DNA of 64,000 nucleotides from JADKCL01 sp046329055 (GCA_046329055.1 JAXLVK010000010.1:1-64000), one strand, 5' to 3'. Counted from the first letter of the stretch, positions 1 through 9,549 are shown. The notes: generated by a model from the sequence alone, not told the origin. Made by a program: numbers and translations.

Positions 1-116
1 AGGCTGCTGCCCCCAAGGATGGCGGAGTCGAACTCTGGGGTGAATCCACCCTCGGCGACAAGGCGGCGCCCTTCCATGCTGTTCTGGCCAAGGCCAGCAC
101 CAGCGTGGAACAGTGA
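1..116 (+). CDS. C-terminal end of an unidentified protein (partial)
   Basis: The third frame is open from the window edge to a TGA at 114-116, giving about 37 residues that end VEQ. The composition (GGVELWGE, KAAPFHAVLAKA) looks like real protein, and the stop overlaps the GTG start of the next gene (GTGA), which suggests translational coupling. Too little is visible to name a family. Confidence 0.5.
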   Translation, partial: AAAPKDGGVELWGESTLGDKAAPFHAVLAKASTSVEQ

Positions 117-475
117 GCCAATTGTCTCCGGCGCGGGAAAGGCTCCTCCGATACGTCAATCTCGCGGCGATCATTGCCATCCTGGCAACGCTGGTCAAGT
201 GCTGGACTTTGATCCACAGGATCTATTTAAACAGCCTCAAGTTTTTCAATGCCGGCGCGAAAACCGGGATTTACAGGACTCCTGGCGAGCTGAATGCCTA
301 CTGGTGGGACGAGTTCATGCTGCCTGGCTTGATCTTCACCACCATTGCCGTGAACGCGATCCTGCTGATCAATTTGCGGGTATTCAAAACGAACCGTGGC
401 AATGGACTGATGTTCCTTTTTATGCTTGAAATCATCCTGATCCTGCTGTTGGCCCCGATCATTTTTTCGTTCTGA
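113..475 (+). CDS. Small integral membrane protein, unknown function
   Basis: This 120-residue protein starts with GTG overlapping the stop of the upstream gene. Three hydrophobic segments are visible, at roughly residues 17-34, 72-88 and 99-120, and the last runs to the C-terminus. Between the first two lies a polar stretch with an aromatic patch (YWWDEF). No family is recognised. The overlap implies that it is co-transcribed with, and possibly works with, the truncated upstream gene. Confidence 0.65.
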   Translation: MSQLSPARERLLRYVNLAAIIAILATLVKCWTLIHRIYLNSLKFFNAGAKTGIYRTPGELNAYWWDEFMLPGLIFTTIAVNAILLINLRVFKTNRGNGLMFLFMLEIILILLLAPIIFSF

Positions 476-538
476 GCCGCGCTTCATTCCATCCCGAAAA
501 TTTTCCTACCTTCCCATCACGTTGCTCCCTCAGTCGCG

Positions 539-811
539 ATGGCACAGGTTCGATTCACTCCCAACCTCAAGCGGTTCTTCCCGAGCCTGGCTCCTGTGGA
601 ATTGCCTGGTGAGACTGTGGCCGAGCTGATGGAGGCCATCGAGGACCTATATCCCGGCATCAAGGCCTACCTCGTGGACGACCAGAACAGTCTCCGCGAG
701 CATGTCAATGTCTTCGTCCGGGGCGAAATGATCGGCGATCGCGAGAAACTGAGCGACACCATCGGCCCGAAGGACGAGGTCTATATCTTGCAAGCACTTT
801 CTGGCGGTTGA
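539..811 (+). CDS. MoaD/ThiS-family ubiquitin-like protein
   Basis: This is a 90-residue beta-grasp protein ending in the diglycine (SGG) that MoaD/ThiS proteins use for adenylation and thiocarboxylate formation. The length and the pattern (PNLKRFF, PGETVAELMEAIEDLYPG, FVRGEMIGD, DEVYILQALSGG) fit the family. No molybdopterin or thiamine synthesis genes are nearby. It instead directly precedes an Asp-box propeller gene, a pairing I know from other bacteria, so it may be a dedicated sulfur carrier or protein modifier rather than classical MoaD. That role is inference. Confidence 0.85.
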   Translation: MAQVRFTPNLKRFFPSLAPVELPGETVAELMEAIEDLYPGIKAYLVDDQNSLREHVNVFVRGEMIGDREKLSDTIGPKDEVYILQALSGG

Positions 812-825
812 TTCCGCAATCTGAT

Positions 826-1911
826 ATGTCCAAAAACACCCTACTCATCGGAACGAGGCGCGGCCTCATCGTCTATCGTCGCACCGTCGGCGGCTGGGAA
901 TTCGAGAGCGAGCACCACCTCGGCGTGCCTGTGAGTTATGCCATGGCCGATCCCCGCTCAGGAAAATGGTGGGTGGGCCTCGACCACGGTCATTGGGGCT
1001 GCAAGCTGCATTTCAGCGCGGACCGCGGCCACAGTTGGGTGGAGGTGCCCGCGCCGCAGTATCCGGAAGGCAGCGAAATCGACGAGGGCAAGCCCGCCTC
1101 CCTCAAGTACATCTGGGTGATCGCTCCCGGCCTCGCTTCCCAACCTGGCCGCCTTTACATCGGCACGGAACCCGGCGGCCTCTTCCAAAGCGATGATGAA
1201 GGCATGACCTGGAACCTCGTGGAGGCGCTCTGGAACCATCCTACTCGTCAAAAGGGCTGGTTCGGTGGCGGGCGTACATACGCAGCGATCCACTCCATCC
1301 TCGTCAATCCGGCGGATGCCAACCATGTCCACGTCAGCATCTCGGTGGCTGGCACCTTCGAGACCCGCGACGGCGGCCTTACTTGGCACCCCCGCAACCA
1401 TGGCCTTCGCGCCGATTTCCTCCCTGACCCCAGCATCGAAGTCGGCCAAGACCCGCACCTCGTCGCCGCCCACCCCGACCAATTCGACGTGATGTGGCAG
1501 CAAAACCACTGCGGCATCTTCCGCACCACCGACTGCGCCGCCAACTGGACCGACATCACCCAACCCAACGGACCCGCCAATTTCGGCTTCGGGATCATCG
1601 CGGACGAGCGCAACACGGAAGAAGCCTGGGTCGTTCCGGCGATCAGCGACATCATGCGGGTGGCCATTGACCGGGCGCTCGTCGTCTGCCATACCACGGA
1701 CGGCGGCAAGACCTGGCATCAGCAACGCAGCGGCCTGCCACAGGAGCATTGCTACGACCTCGTTTACCGTCATGCCATGGACATCACGGGGGACACGCTC
1801 GCATTTGGCAGCACCACGGGCAATGTCTATTTCTCCGAAAACCGGGGCGGGCACTGGAATGTCCTGAGCAATTACCTGAGCGATGTGTATTCGCTGAGAT
1901 TCGCAGACTAA
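826..1911 (+). CDS. Asp-box (BNR/sialidase-like) beta-propeller protein
   Basis: The 361-residue protein has at least five Asp-box-type repeats of the form S/T-x-D-x-G-x-T/S-W: SADRGHSW, SDDEGMTW, TRDGGLTW, TTDGGKTW and SENRGGHW, with a sixth degenerate copy (TTDCAANW). These mark a sialidase/VPS10-like propeller. ATG at 826 is preferred over a TTG at 808 that overlaps the previous stop. There is no signal peptide, so it is probably cytosolic. The sialidase arginine triad is not evident, so a binding or scaffolding role is as likely as a glycosidase. It sits in one run with the MoaD-like gene upstream and the GMC oxidoreductase that starts directly after its stop. Confidence 0.85.
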   Translation: MSKNTLLIGTRRGLIVYRRTVGGWEFESEHHLGVPVSYAMADPRSGKWWVGLDHGHWGCKLHFSADRGHSWVEVPAPQYPEGSEIDEGKPASLKYIWVIAPGLASQPGRLYIGTEPGGLFQSDDEGMTWNLVEALWNHPTRQKGWFGGGRTYAAIHSILVNPADANHVHVSISVAGTFETRDGGLTWHPRNHGLRADFLPDPSIEVGQDPHLVAAHPDQFDVMWQQNHCGIFRTTDCAANWTDITQPNGPANFGFGIIADERNTEEAWVVPAISDIMRVAIDRALVVCHTTDGGKTWHQQRSGLPQEHCYDLVYRHAMDITGDTLAFGSTTGNVYFSENRGGHWNVLSNYLSDVYSLRFAD

Positions 1912-3915
1912 ATGGCTGGAATGCAAGTCACTCCCTCCCAAGAAGCTGCCCTGGAGGCGGCCTGTGATGCCTTGGTGCCGTCATTGACTGCGCCGGAAGG
2001 CGAGGACGCCGCCTATTGGGGCTCTCATGCTGGGCAGTTCCTTGTCGCGGACCAGATCCTCGAGATCATGGCCGACCAATCGCCCTCCGAGCAGGCCGAA
2101 TTCAAGCAATTGCTGGGGATTCTGGAGTCCCGGATCGCAGGTTGGTGGTTTGGCGGGAAATGGGCGGCTTTCGCCGAATTGCCATTGGATCGCAGGGTGC
2201 GGATACTGCGCAAATGGATGGGCAGCCGCATCAACCTGCTGCGCAAGGCCTACGGGACGCTCAAGAAGCTCACCCTTTTCCTGCATTACGGCAGCCACAA
2301 AGACCATCAAAATCCGGCCTGGGCGCGGGTCGGTTACCAAGGGGCATTGGGCTCCAAGGCTTCTGAGCGGGCGAGGATCCAGCCGCTGGAGATCGCTAAT
2401 GACACGGAGCTGAAATGCGATGTGGTCATTGTGGGCAGCGGCGCGGGTGGCGGATTGGCTGCCGGATTGCTGGCGGAGGCGGGTTGGAATGTGGTGCTGC
2501 TGGAAAAGGGGCCGTTCCTGAGCGGGGAGCAGTTCACCGAGCACGAGGTGGAGATGATCCGCAAGACCTATGACAAGCAAGGGGCATTTCAAAGCAAGGA
2601 CGGCGGCGTGACCATCTTCGCGGGCTCCTGCCTCGGCGGTGGCACGACCATCAACTGGACGGGGAGCTTTTATACGCCTGAATATGTGCTGCAAGAATGG
2701 GCGGAGGAGCATGGATTGCCTGCCGCGACGGACGGGAGGTATGCCGAGAGCATGGCACGGGTGATGAAGGCGTTCAGCGTGAACGAAGCGAATAGCCCCC
2801 ACAATCCGCAAAACCAGGCGCTTTGGCGGGGGTCGGAGAAGTTGGGGGAGGCTGTGTCGGTGATCGCGCGGAATGTCGAGGGCTGCGCGGAGCATCCCGG
2901 GACGGAGAGCTGCGGCTATTGTGGGCTGGGATGCAGGCGCGGCAACAAGCGTGGCACGATGGCGACGTACATACAGCGGGCGGCGGATCGCGGGGCGCGT
3001 GTGGTCGTGGGGGCGGATGTGCGGCAGGTGCTGCACGCAGGCGGCAAGGCGCAAGGCGTGGAGGCCCAGGTGCGCGGAGCGAATGGGCAATTGGCGCGGC
3101 TGCGCGTCCATGCGAAAACCGTGGTGCTCTCGGCAGGCAGCATCCATACTCCGGCGATTTTGCTCCGCAGCGGCATCGACCATGCGGGCGTCGGCCAAAA
3201 TCTCTATTTCCACCCCACGGTGGGCGTGACTGGGGTCTATGACCACAAGGTCGAGCCGTGGAAGGGGGTGATGATGAGCGCCGTGAACAAGTCCCATATC
3301 CGCATGGACGGCAACTATGGCTTCTGGATCGAGACGCCGCCGATTCACGCAGGTGTGGGAGCGATGTCCATGGCCTGGGAAAGCCCCGCTCAGCACAAGA
3401 CGTCATTGGCACATGCCGCCAATCTCGCTGCATTCATCGTCCTGACACGGGACAAGTTCGGGGGCAAGGTCCTGCTCGACCGGGCCGGATACCCTGTGGT
3501 GGATTACCGCTTGCATCCCTACGACCGCAACCATGTCTGGGCTGGGATGCGGAAGGCATTTGAAATCCACCGTGCCGCTGGAGCGCTCGCGATCACCTTG
3601 CCACATGCCACAGCGCGCACCTACCGCGTCATGGCCTCCAAAATGTCCGCCGAGGATTGGTTGGCGCGGATGCCGCATTGGGGATGGGGACCCAATCAAT
3701 TTGCATTGTTCACAGCGCACCAGATGGGCACCTGCGCGATGGGCGGCGATCCCAACCGACACCCCTGCGACACCGAGGGCCGGGTGCGGGGATTCGGCAA
3801 TCTTTATGTGGCCGACGGCAGTCTCATGCCCAGCAGCGCAGGCATCAACCCCATGATGCCCATCATGGCACTCGCCGACCTCGTGATCCAAGGATTGGTC
3901 AGCAGAGGAGCCTGA
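1912..3915 (+). CDS. GMC-family FAD-dependent oxidoreductase (long-chain alcohol oxidase-like)
   Basis: This 667-residue flavoprotein has a dinucleotide-binding motif GSGAGGG at about residues 175-181. Its C-terminal GMC motif, HQMGTCAMG, begins at H603 and is followed by the FAD-contacting stretch NLYVADGSLMPSSAGINPMM. A roughly 170-residue N-terminal extension and a Cys cluster CGYCGLGC (C334, C337, C341) resemble the plant/yeast long-chain alcohol oxidase branch rather than glucose or choline oxidases. It should oxidise an alcohol to an aldehyde, but the substrate cannot be read. ATG at 1912 follows the previous TAA with no gap, so the three genes from 539 to 3915 form one transcription unit. 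Confidence 0.88.
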   Translation: MAGMQVTPSQEAALEAACDALVPSLTAPEGEDAAYWGSHAGQFLVADQILEIMADQSPSEQAEFKQLLGILESRIAGWWFGGKWAAFAELPLDRRVRILRKWMGSRINLLRKAYGTLKKLTLFLHYGSHKDHQNPAWARVGYQGALGSKASERARIQPLEIANDTELKCDVVIVGSGAGGGLAAGLLAEAGWNVVLLEKGPFLSGEQFTEHEVEMIRKTYDKQGAFQSKDGGVTIFAGSCLGGGTTINWTGSFYTPEYVLQEWAEEHGLPAATDGRYAESMARVMKAFSVNEANSPHNPQNQALWRGSEKLGEAVSVIARNVEGCAEHPGTESCGYCGLGCRRGNKRGTMATYIQRAADRGARVVVGADVRQVLHAGGKAQGVEAQVRGANGQLARLRVHAKTVVLSAGSIHTPAILLRSGIDHAGVGQNLYFHPTVGVTGVYDHKVEPWKGVMMSAVNKSHIRMDGNYGFWIETPPIHAGVGAMSMAWESPAQHKTSLAHAANLAAFIVLTRDKFGGKVLLDRAGYPVVDYRLHPYDRNHVWAGMRKAFEIHRAAGALAITLPHATARTYRVMASKMSAEDWLARMPHWGWGPNQFALFTAHQMGTCAMGGDPNRHPCDTEGRVRGFGNLYVADGSLMPSSAGINPMMPIMALADLVIQGLVSRGA

Positions 3916-4037
3916 TTCCCGACAAATTTTCGGTTTCCCAGCCCGTTCCTGCTCCCTTCAGGCGAGATTTTCCTACTTTCAGGCCATGAGAGGCTGCGAG
4001 ACATTTCCGCCCTCCAGAAGCAATTAAGGAATCAAGA

Positions 4038-5291
4038 ATGATCAAGAAGAATTACTTCATCGCCGCTGCCATCGTTGCAGTCACTGCCACTTCCACTTGG
4101 GCCCAGTCCCACAAATGCGCCTCCCACTCCCGCTGGGAAGACCTTGCCACCAAGAATCCGTCCATGATCGAGCGCCGTGACGCGGGCGAAGGTGCCAAGC
4201 AAGCATGGATCGCCAGCCATCCCGGCACTGAGCGTACCCAGGCCGTAGTTACCATTCCTGTGGTGGTCCACGTGGTGTACAACAATTCCACCGAGAACAT
4301 CTCCAACGCCCAGATTTTGTCCCAGATTGTGACGTTGAACGAGGATTTCCGGCTCCTGAATTCTGATTCCTTGCTCTCCAACCACCCCTTTCATCCCACC
4401 GTTGCGGACGCCGAGGTCGAGTTTTGCCTCGCCACCACCGATCCCAATGGCAACCCGACCTCTGGGATCACCCGCACCAGCAGCTCCCATGGCACCTTCA
4501 GTGACAACGACGATGTGAAGTTCTCCAACACAGGCGGGCATGACAACTGGGATCCGACTCAATACCTGAATCTCTGGGTCTGCGACCTTGGCAATCAGCT
4601 CTTTGGCTACGCGACCTTCCCAGCGGATCTGGCCATTGATCCTGCCTATGACGGCGTGGTGATCAACTACACCGCATTTGGAAACATCGGCACGGTGACC
4701 TCGCCCTCCGACCTCGGCCGTACCGCCACCCATGAGATCGGTCACTGGCTCGACCTGAGCCATATTTGGGGTGATGCCTTCTGCGGGGATGACCTGGTCG
4801 CCGATACCGAGCCCGCCGAGGATGCCAACTACGGCTGCCCCTCCTTCCCCTACAACGCCAACAACTCCTGTGGCGCTGGCGCGGATGGCGAAATGTACAT
4901 GAACTACATGGACTATGTGGACGACTACTGCATGAACATGTTTACCCAGGGCCAGAAGGACCGCATGGTCGCCACACTGAACAATGAGCGCCTCGCCCTC
5001 CAGTCCTCCCAAGGTTGCAGCCTGCCTTCCGGCGCAGCCGATCCGAAGTGGACGCAGCAGCTCACCGTTAGCCCGAACCCCTCCGCCGGCCAATTCACCT
5101 TGGACCTGCCCGGAGCCAAGCGCGCCGCCAACCTCACCGTGGTCAATGCGCTTGGAGCGGTCATCCGCCAAGAAGCAATCGCAGCATTCCCCTACACCAT
5201 CGACCTGGGCGACCTGCCGAGCGACCTCTACTTCCTGCAAGTCCAATCCGGCAAGGAATTGGTCACGACCAAGGTGGTACTCGCGCACTGA
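4038..5291 (+). CDS. Secreted M43 (pappalysin/cytophagalysin) zinc metalloprotease with T9SS sorting domain
   Basis: The 417-residue protein has a Sec signal peptide ending near WAQS. The metzincin zinc site HEIGHWLDLSH is complete (H232, E233, H236, H242), and the Met-turn segment MYMNYMDYVDD is typical of M43. The last 75 or so residues form a type A T9SS sorting domain starting at SPNPSAGQF and ending in a basic/hydrophobic tail. It should therefore cross the outer membrane through T9SS and act as an extracellular or surface endopeptidase. The gene is monocistronic; the upstream gap contains a TTTTCCTACTTTC element like one before the MoaD-like gene. Confidence 0.93.
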   Translation: MIKKNYFIAAAIVAVTATSTWAQSHKCASHSRWEDLATKNPSMIERRDAGEGAKQAWIASHPGTERTQAVVTIPVVVHVVYNNSTENISNAQILSQIVTLNEDFRLLNSDSLLSNHPFHPTVADAEVEFCLATTDPNGNPTSGITRTSSSHGTFSDNDDVKFSNTGGHDNWDPTQYLNLWVCDLGNQLFGYATFPADLAIDPAYDGVVINYTAFGNIGTVTSPSDLGRTATHEIGHWLDLSHIWGDAFCGDDLVADTEPAEDANYGCPSFPYNANNSCGAGADGEMYMNYMDYVDDYCMNMFTQGQKDRMVATLNNERLALQSSQGCSLPSGAADPKWTQQLTVSPNPSAGQFTLDLPGAKRAANLTVVNALGAVIRQEAIAAFPYTIDLGDLPSDLYFLQVQSGKELVTTKVVLAH

Positions 5292-5347
5292 GGCGCCTCG
5301 GCGATGAGCCCAGTCCCCTCCTTACTTCATTCGAAACAATTGCATCA

Positions 5348-5908
5348 ATGAAAAAGCTATTCCCGATCATGATCCTCGCGGCCGCCCTATTGGCAGGCTG
5401 TGTGAATTCCACCACCACCACGACCACCGATGGTGACAGCACCAAGGTCGCGGCTGCGGACAGCACCCCCGCCCCGCAGCCTGTCGATTCATCGGCCAGC
5501 ACGGATGTGACTCCGCCGGCGGACAGCGGCGCCACGGCCCATACCGGTGATCCAGCCACCTCGGGTGAGCAAGGCACCACTGACAACACCCGCAAGGGCA
5601 ACCCCGACCCCATCGTCACCAACCAACGCATCACGGTGTCCTTCATCAGCATCGGTGGCGGCATCGACCACAAGACCAAGGAGAAGCTGGACAAGTACAT
5701 CGTGGATTTCGGCAAGAAGAACGGTGCCAAGCTCCAGTATGAGCAAGTCGGATGGGGCCGCGAGGGCGAAATCGATTACTGCTTCCCGCTCACCGAGGTC
5801 AAGGAACCCCTCAAGAGCACTTTCGTGAAGGAAGTGAAAGCGATGGTCGGCGAAAACGAACTCGTCAAGATCAAGGAAAACACCACTTGCCGCAAGCCGC
5901 GTAAGTAA
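5348..5908 (+). CDS. Putative lipoprotein, unknown function
   Basis: The 186-residue protein begins with a short hydrophobic signal and a lipobox (LLAGC, Cys at residue 18). A Thr/Ser/Asp/Pro-rich low-complexity linker to about residue 95 follows, typical of a tether. The C-terminal 85 residues are a compact, charged domain (ITVSFISIGGGIDH, GWGREGEIDYCF) that I do not recognise. It probably sits at the outer membrane facing the periplasm or the surface. It is separated from the protease gene by 56 bp and may share its transcript. Confidence 0.75.
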   Translation: MKKLFPIMILAAALLAGCVNSTTTTTTDGDSTKVAAADSTPAPQPVDSSASTDVTPPADSGATAHTGDPATSGEQGTTDNTRKGNPDPIVTNQRITVSFISIGGGIDHKTKEKLDKYIVDFGKKNGAKLQYEQVGWGREGEIDYCFPLTEVKEPLKSTFVKEVKAMVGENELVKIKENTTCRKPRK

Positions 5909-5927
5909 TTAATAATGAGGAATTGAT

Positions 5928-5973
5928 AATTAACAATGAGGGTCGTGCCTTGTGCGATCCCTCATTGTTAATT
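5928..5973. terminator. Perfect palindrome between convergent genes, likely bidirectional terminator
   Basis: The 15-nt arms AATTAACAATGAGGG and CCCTCATTGTTAATT enclose a 16-nt loop and are perfectly complementary. They sit exactly between the lipoprotein stop (5908) and the stop of the opposite-strand ankyrin gene (5979). AT-rich flanks supply T-tracts on both strands. The sequence belongs to a family seen at four convergent junctions in this window. Confidence 0.75.
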
Positions 5974-5978
5974 GAATT

Positions 5979-8039
5979 TCACTTGCAGTAGAGCAAGACC
6001 GCCTGCACTCCATCCTGGTAGCCATTGGCGCCGGATTCGCGGAAGTCGGCGCAGGCGCCATTGCGGTCATCGAGCCGTAGGCGAATCTTCCCCAACCAAT
6101 AGTAGGCCTCTCCGGGTTCGTAGCCGAGTTCGATGGCTTGCTTCACGTCGGCCTTGGCCTCCTCGTATTTCTCCAGTTCGATTCTCGCCCTCGCACGCCC
6201 GATCAGCGCATGGGTATGGGTGGGAATGAATTCCAATGTCTTGCTCAAATCCCGCTCCACCTCGGCATACATGCTGGTCATGGACAGGCACCTTGCTCGG
6301 AAATAATAAGCCTCCGGCAATGTCGGATCCTCAACAATCGCGCGGTTGAATTCCAGCATCGCGCTTTGGAATTCCTTGGCCTCGAACAGCTTCAATCCGT
6401 TTTCAAACAAGTCAGCCGCATGCATGCCCGTCGCGCCTCCCTTGGCGGTGAGCAGCTCCAGGAGATCGAGGTCCTTGGGCGGGCAGTAGGTGAGCAGGTC
6501 CCAAGGGGTCGCTCCAGCAGGCACCCGCCTCGCGAGATAGGGATCCTTGTGCGGCAAGAGCTTGGGGTACTTGCCATGGGGATTGACCTCGGCACCAGCG
6601 GCAAGCAGGCGTTCGGCGATATGGAGCTTGTCAAGGTGCAACCGCATGATGTCCCGCTTCATCACCGTCCAATGCAGCGCCGTCCAGCCCGAGGTATCGG
6701 GGACATTGACATTCGCTCCAGCGGCGAGCAAGGAATCGACCATGCCCTCCAGGCCCAGATAGGCGGCGTAGTGCAGTGGGGTTGCCATCAGTTTCCCGGC
6801 GGGCACATTGATGAAGCCCCCGCGCGTTGCCATTCCGATCACCAAGGAAACCACGTTGCTGGGAGGCGAGCCCTTCGCCAAAAGCTGATCGAGGCATTGG
6901 CCCATGTTTTCCTTGGTGGCGACAGCGCCCGCCTTGAGCAGCGCGCTCGCTGTGAACGGATGCCCTCCCGCAATGGTGATGTCCAAGGGGCTCTCTCCCT
7001 CGCGGCTCCGGCAATCCACGGTGGCGCCTGCCTTGACGAGGAGTTCGACGGAGACATGGTCGCCCTCCCGCACGGCCAGGATCAGGGGCAGGTCCTTGTC
7101 CCCTCGGCGGCTCACATTGGCGCCCTCCGCGAGCGCCTTCTCCAGGTCGCCATGCTGATGGGCCTCAATGGCTGCGATCATTTCAGGGTAGCGGAAGGCA
7201 TTGAGTTTGCCGCCCTTGCTGACGAGGAATTCGGCGCCTTCCTTGTTGCCTGCGCTGCGCGCGATGTCGAGCGGGCTGTAGCCGTTGATGGCAGGGGTGT
7301 TTTGCTCCGGGGCATTTTCCAGGATCCATTCCAGCTTGTCGCGGTCGCTGTAGGCTGCCGCATAGTGCAGGATGCCCATCCCGACGCTGTCGAGGGCATG
7401 GATGTCGCCGCCGAGGCCGACGATCTCCTCCATGACGGCGATGGACGAAAACACCGCTGCGGCATGCAGGGGGGTGATGCCCTCCACGTTCCGGACATTG
7501 ATGTCGATGCCGCCTCCGGCGCACATGCGGAGTCCCTCCCGGTTGCCGCCGTAGGCCGCGTAGTGCATGGCTGTGTTGCCGAGGTTGTCCTTGGAGCGGT
7601 AGTTGGCGCCGCGCTTGAGGAGATCCAGGGCATAGGTCTCGCCGCCGGGATTGCGCAGGGCGTACATCAGGGGAGTCTTGCCGTCGCTGTCCCCCGCGTC
7701 GATGTTGGCGCGCTTTTTCCGGAGCAGGTCCAGCATCTTGATGTCCGCCGCAATGGCATTGGCGTGGATGGGGCTGACATAGACCTGCTCGCCGGGCCGG
7801 GTCTTGGCCAAGCCCTCGAGGTAGAGGCGGCGGCTGACGATGAAGAGGTACATGGGGTCGCCGGAGACGATGGACATGTTCGCGTCTGCCCCTTGATGAA
7901 GCAGCTCCTTGGCGGACTTGAGGTCGCTCAGGCTCACTGCGCGCATGAATTTCAGTTGCAAGGAGTCTTGCGCGGGCAGGCTCGCCGCCGCCAACATCAC
8001 CAACAAGACGACATGCAGCCCGATGATTCGTGTGTTCAC
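5979..8039 (-). CDS. Secreted ankyrin-repeat protein with C-terminal TPR domain
   Basis: The 686-residue protein starts with GTG and has a signal peptide (hydrophobic core LHVVLLVMLAAASLPAQ). At least ten ankyrin repeats (GxTPLHxAA-type, for example TAMHYAAYGG, TPLHAAAVF, TPLHYAAYLG, TALHWTVM) fill about residues 30-490. Roughly the last 140 residues form TPR units (EAYYFRARCLSM, HALIGRARARIELEKYEEA, EAYYWLGKIRLRLDD). It is a periplasmic or exported protein-protein interaction scaffold; the partner is unknown. A TAAATTTG -7-like element lies only about 4 nt before the start, suggesting a leaderless or near-leaderless mRNA. Confidence 0.9.
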   Translation of the reverse strand: MNTRIIGLHVVLLVMLAAASLPAQDSLQLKFMRAVSLSDLKSAKELLHQGADANMSIVSGDPMYLFIVSRRLYLEGLAKTRPGEQVYVSPIHANAIAADIKMLDLLRKKRANIDAGDSDGKTPLMYALRNPGGETYALDLLKRGANYRSKDNLGNTAMHYAAYGGNREGLRMCAGGGIDINVRNVEGITPLHAAAVFSSIAVMEEIVGLGGDIHALDSVGMGILHYAAAYSDRDKLEWILENAPEQNTPAINGYSPLDIARSAGNKEGAEFLVSKGGKLNAFRYPEMIAAIEAHQHGDLEKALAEGANVSRRGDKDLPLILAVREGDHVSVELLVKAGATVDCRSREGESPLDITIAGGHPFTASALLKAGAVATKENMGQCLDQLLAKGSPPSNVVSLVIGMATRGGFINVPAGKLMATPLHYAAYLGLEGMVDSLLAAGANVNVPDTSGWTALHWTVMKRDIMRLHLDKLHIAERLLAAGAEVNPHGKYPKLLPHKDPYLARRVPAGATPWDLLTYCPPKDLDLLELLTAKGGATGMHAADLFENGLKLFEAKEFQSAMLEFNRAIVEDPTLPEAYYFRARCLSMTSMYAEVERDLSKTLEFIPTHTHALIGRARARIELEKYEEAKADVKQAIELGYEPGEAYYWLGKIRLRLDDRNGACADFRESGANGYQDGVQAVLLYCK

Positions 8040-8160
8040 AGTCCAAATTTAGCGGAAAAATGCGCTCGGCAAGGTGCAGCCCGTTTGGGACGGTGTCGCA
8101 GGGCATGAATTGCAATCTTGCGCAGCGGTCAATGAAGGTTTCCGCTAATTTGCCGTCCGG

Positions 8161-9525
8161 ATGCGCATTTCAGCACTCAGTCCCAGCCAAAAGGCCCTCG
8201 GCATCATTGCCTTGGGGACATTGCTGCTGTTTTTCGTCTTTGGGCGATGGTACCGGTCCAAGGTGATCGACCAGGATGTGACGCAGTATTACAGCTATCT
8301 CCCGGCTGTGGTCGTGCATGGGGACATCACAATGCGCTATGCCATTTCGAATGACTATTACTCCGACAAGGTATGGGGCGTCTTTTGGCGGGAGGGATAT
8401 GGTCCGGTGCAGAAATACACCATGGGCCTGAGTTGGCTGTATGCGCCGTTTTTCCTTGCGGGGCATGGGACGGCTTTGGCGCTGGGCTATGAGGCGGATG
8501 GCTACACGGCACCCTACACGTTTTGGCTGCAACTGAGTGCGGTGTTTTACCTCGTCTTGGGGATGAATTGGCTGCGGAGGCTGATGCTGCGGTATTATTC
8601 CGAGGGCGTCACGGCCATGGTCATGATCGTCTTGGCATTTGGCACCAATCTCTTTTACTATACCCATGGTCAAGCGGCGATGCCCCATGTTTACCTCTTC
8701 GCCTTGGTGAGTGGATTGCTGTGGTGGACGGCGCGGTTTTACGAGGCACCGACTTGGAAATCTGCGCTTGCGGTGGGACTGCTGTGCAGCTTGGCGGCGC
8801 TCATCCGGCCTAGCCACGTCTTGCTGTGGCTCATCCCGGCGGGGTATGGCATTACTGGGTTCCAATCGTTTTCGGGGAGGATCCGATTGCTGCAGGCGCA
8901 TTTTCTGAAGGTCATGGTTTGGCCGGTGGTGCAAGTCCTGATTTTCCTCCCGCAAATCTTCTACTGGAAACTGCTCACGGAGCGGTGGCTGTATTACAGC
9001 TACACGGATGAGCGGTTTTTCTGGAATGATCCGGCGATCCTGGAGGTGATGTTCAGCTACCGGAACGGATGGCTGGTCTATACCCCTGTGATGGCCCTGG
9101 GACTGGCGGGGATGGCCCTGCTGTGGCGCCATGCTCGGCAATGGGCGGCCATCTTGCCCCTGAACCTGGCGATGGGCCTGTACGTGATCTCCTGCTGGTG
9201 GTGCTGGTGGTATGGCGGCTGCTTTGGACAGCGAGTCCTCATCGACTATTATCCCATGCTCGCGCTTGGGATGGGGGCATTGTTCACTTGGGCCTGGAAT
9301 GCGCTGAACCACCGTGCCTACCGCATCGCAGCGGTTTCAGTGGTGGGCTTTTTCATCGTCCTGAACCTGTTCCAGACCTTCCAATTCAGCCGAGGGGTGA
9401 TCCATTACGATTCCATGAGCGCCCGCGCCTACTGGAATGCCTTCGGGCGGGACCGCCGCAGCCCCACGCAAGCGCAGGAGCTGGAGGCACCGGATTATGA
9501 GTCCGCCAAAAAGGGCATTCGTTAG
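8161..9525 (+). CDS. Polytopic membrane protein, GT-C glycosyltransferase-like
   Basis: The 454-residue protein has about ten transmembrane helices. After the first helix, an acidic loop motif DQDVTQYYSYLPA resembles the catalytic luminal loop of GT-C transferases (PMT/ArnT type), which use polyprenyl-phosphate sugar donors. An aromatic motif (YGPVQKYTMGLSWLYAPFF) follows in the next loop. The acceptor and sugar cannot be read. It heads a three-gene run with two DUF2079 membrane proteins, so a role in glycan or surface-polymer assembly is plausible. TCCGCTAATTTG, shared with two other genes, lies 8 nt before the ATG. Confidence 0.75.
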   Translation: MRISALSPSQKALGIIALGTLLLFFVFGRWYRSKVIDQDVTQYYSYLPAVVVHGDITMRYAISNDYYSDKVWGVFWREGYGPVQKYTMGLSWLYAPFFLAGHGTALALGYEADGYTAPYTFWLQLSAVFYLVLGMNWLRRLMLRYYSEGVTAMVMIVLAFGTNLFYYTHGQAAMPHVYLFALVSGLLWWTARFYEAPTWKSALAVGLLCSLAALIRPSHVLLWLIPAGYGITGFQSFSGRIRLLQAHFLKVMVWPVVQVLIFLPQIFYWKLLTERWLYYSYTDERFFWNDPAILEVMFSYRNGWLVYTPVMALGLAGMALLWRHARQWAAILPLNLAMGLYVISCWWCWWYGGCFGQRVLIDYYPMLALGMGALFTWAWNALNHRAYRIAAVSVVGFFIVLNLFQTFQFSRGVIHYDSMSARAYWNAFGRDRRSPTQAQELEAPDYESAKKGIR

Positions 9526-9549
9526 CAGAAAATAGATAGCTTAGGGGCG

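Noticed and set aside
4038..5291. Long open frame on the opposite strand of the metalloprotease gene
   Set aside because: It is a codon-bias shadow: the plus-strand protein has a signal peptide, a zinc motif and a sorting domain, while the minus translation is Gly/Val/His-rich without motifs.
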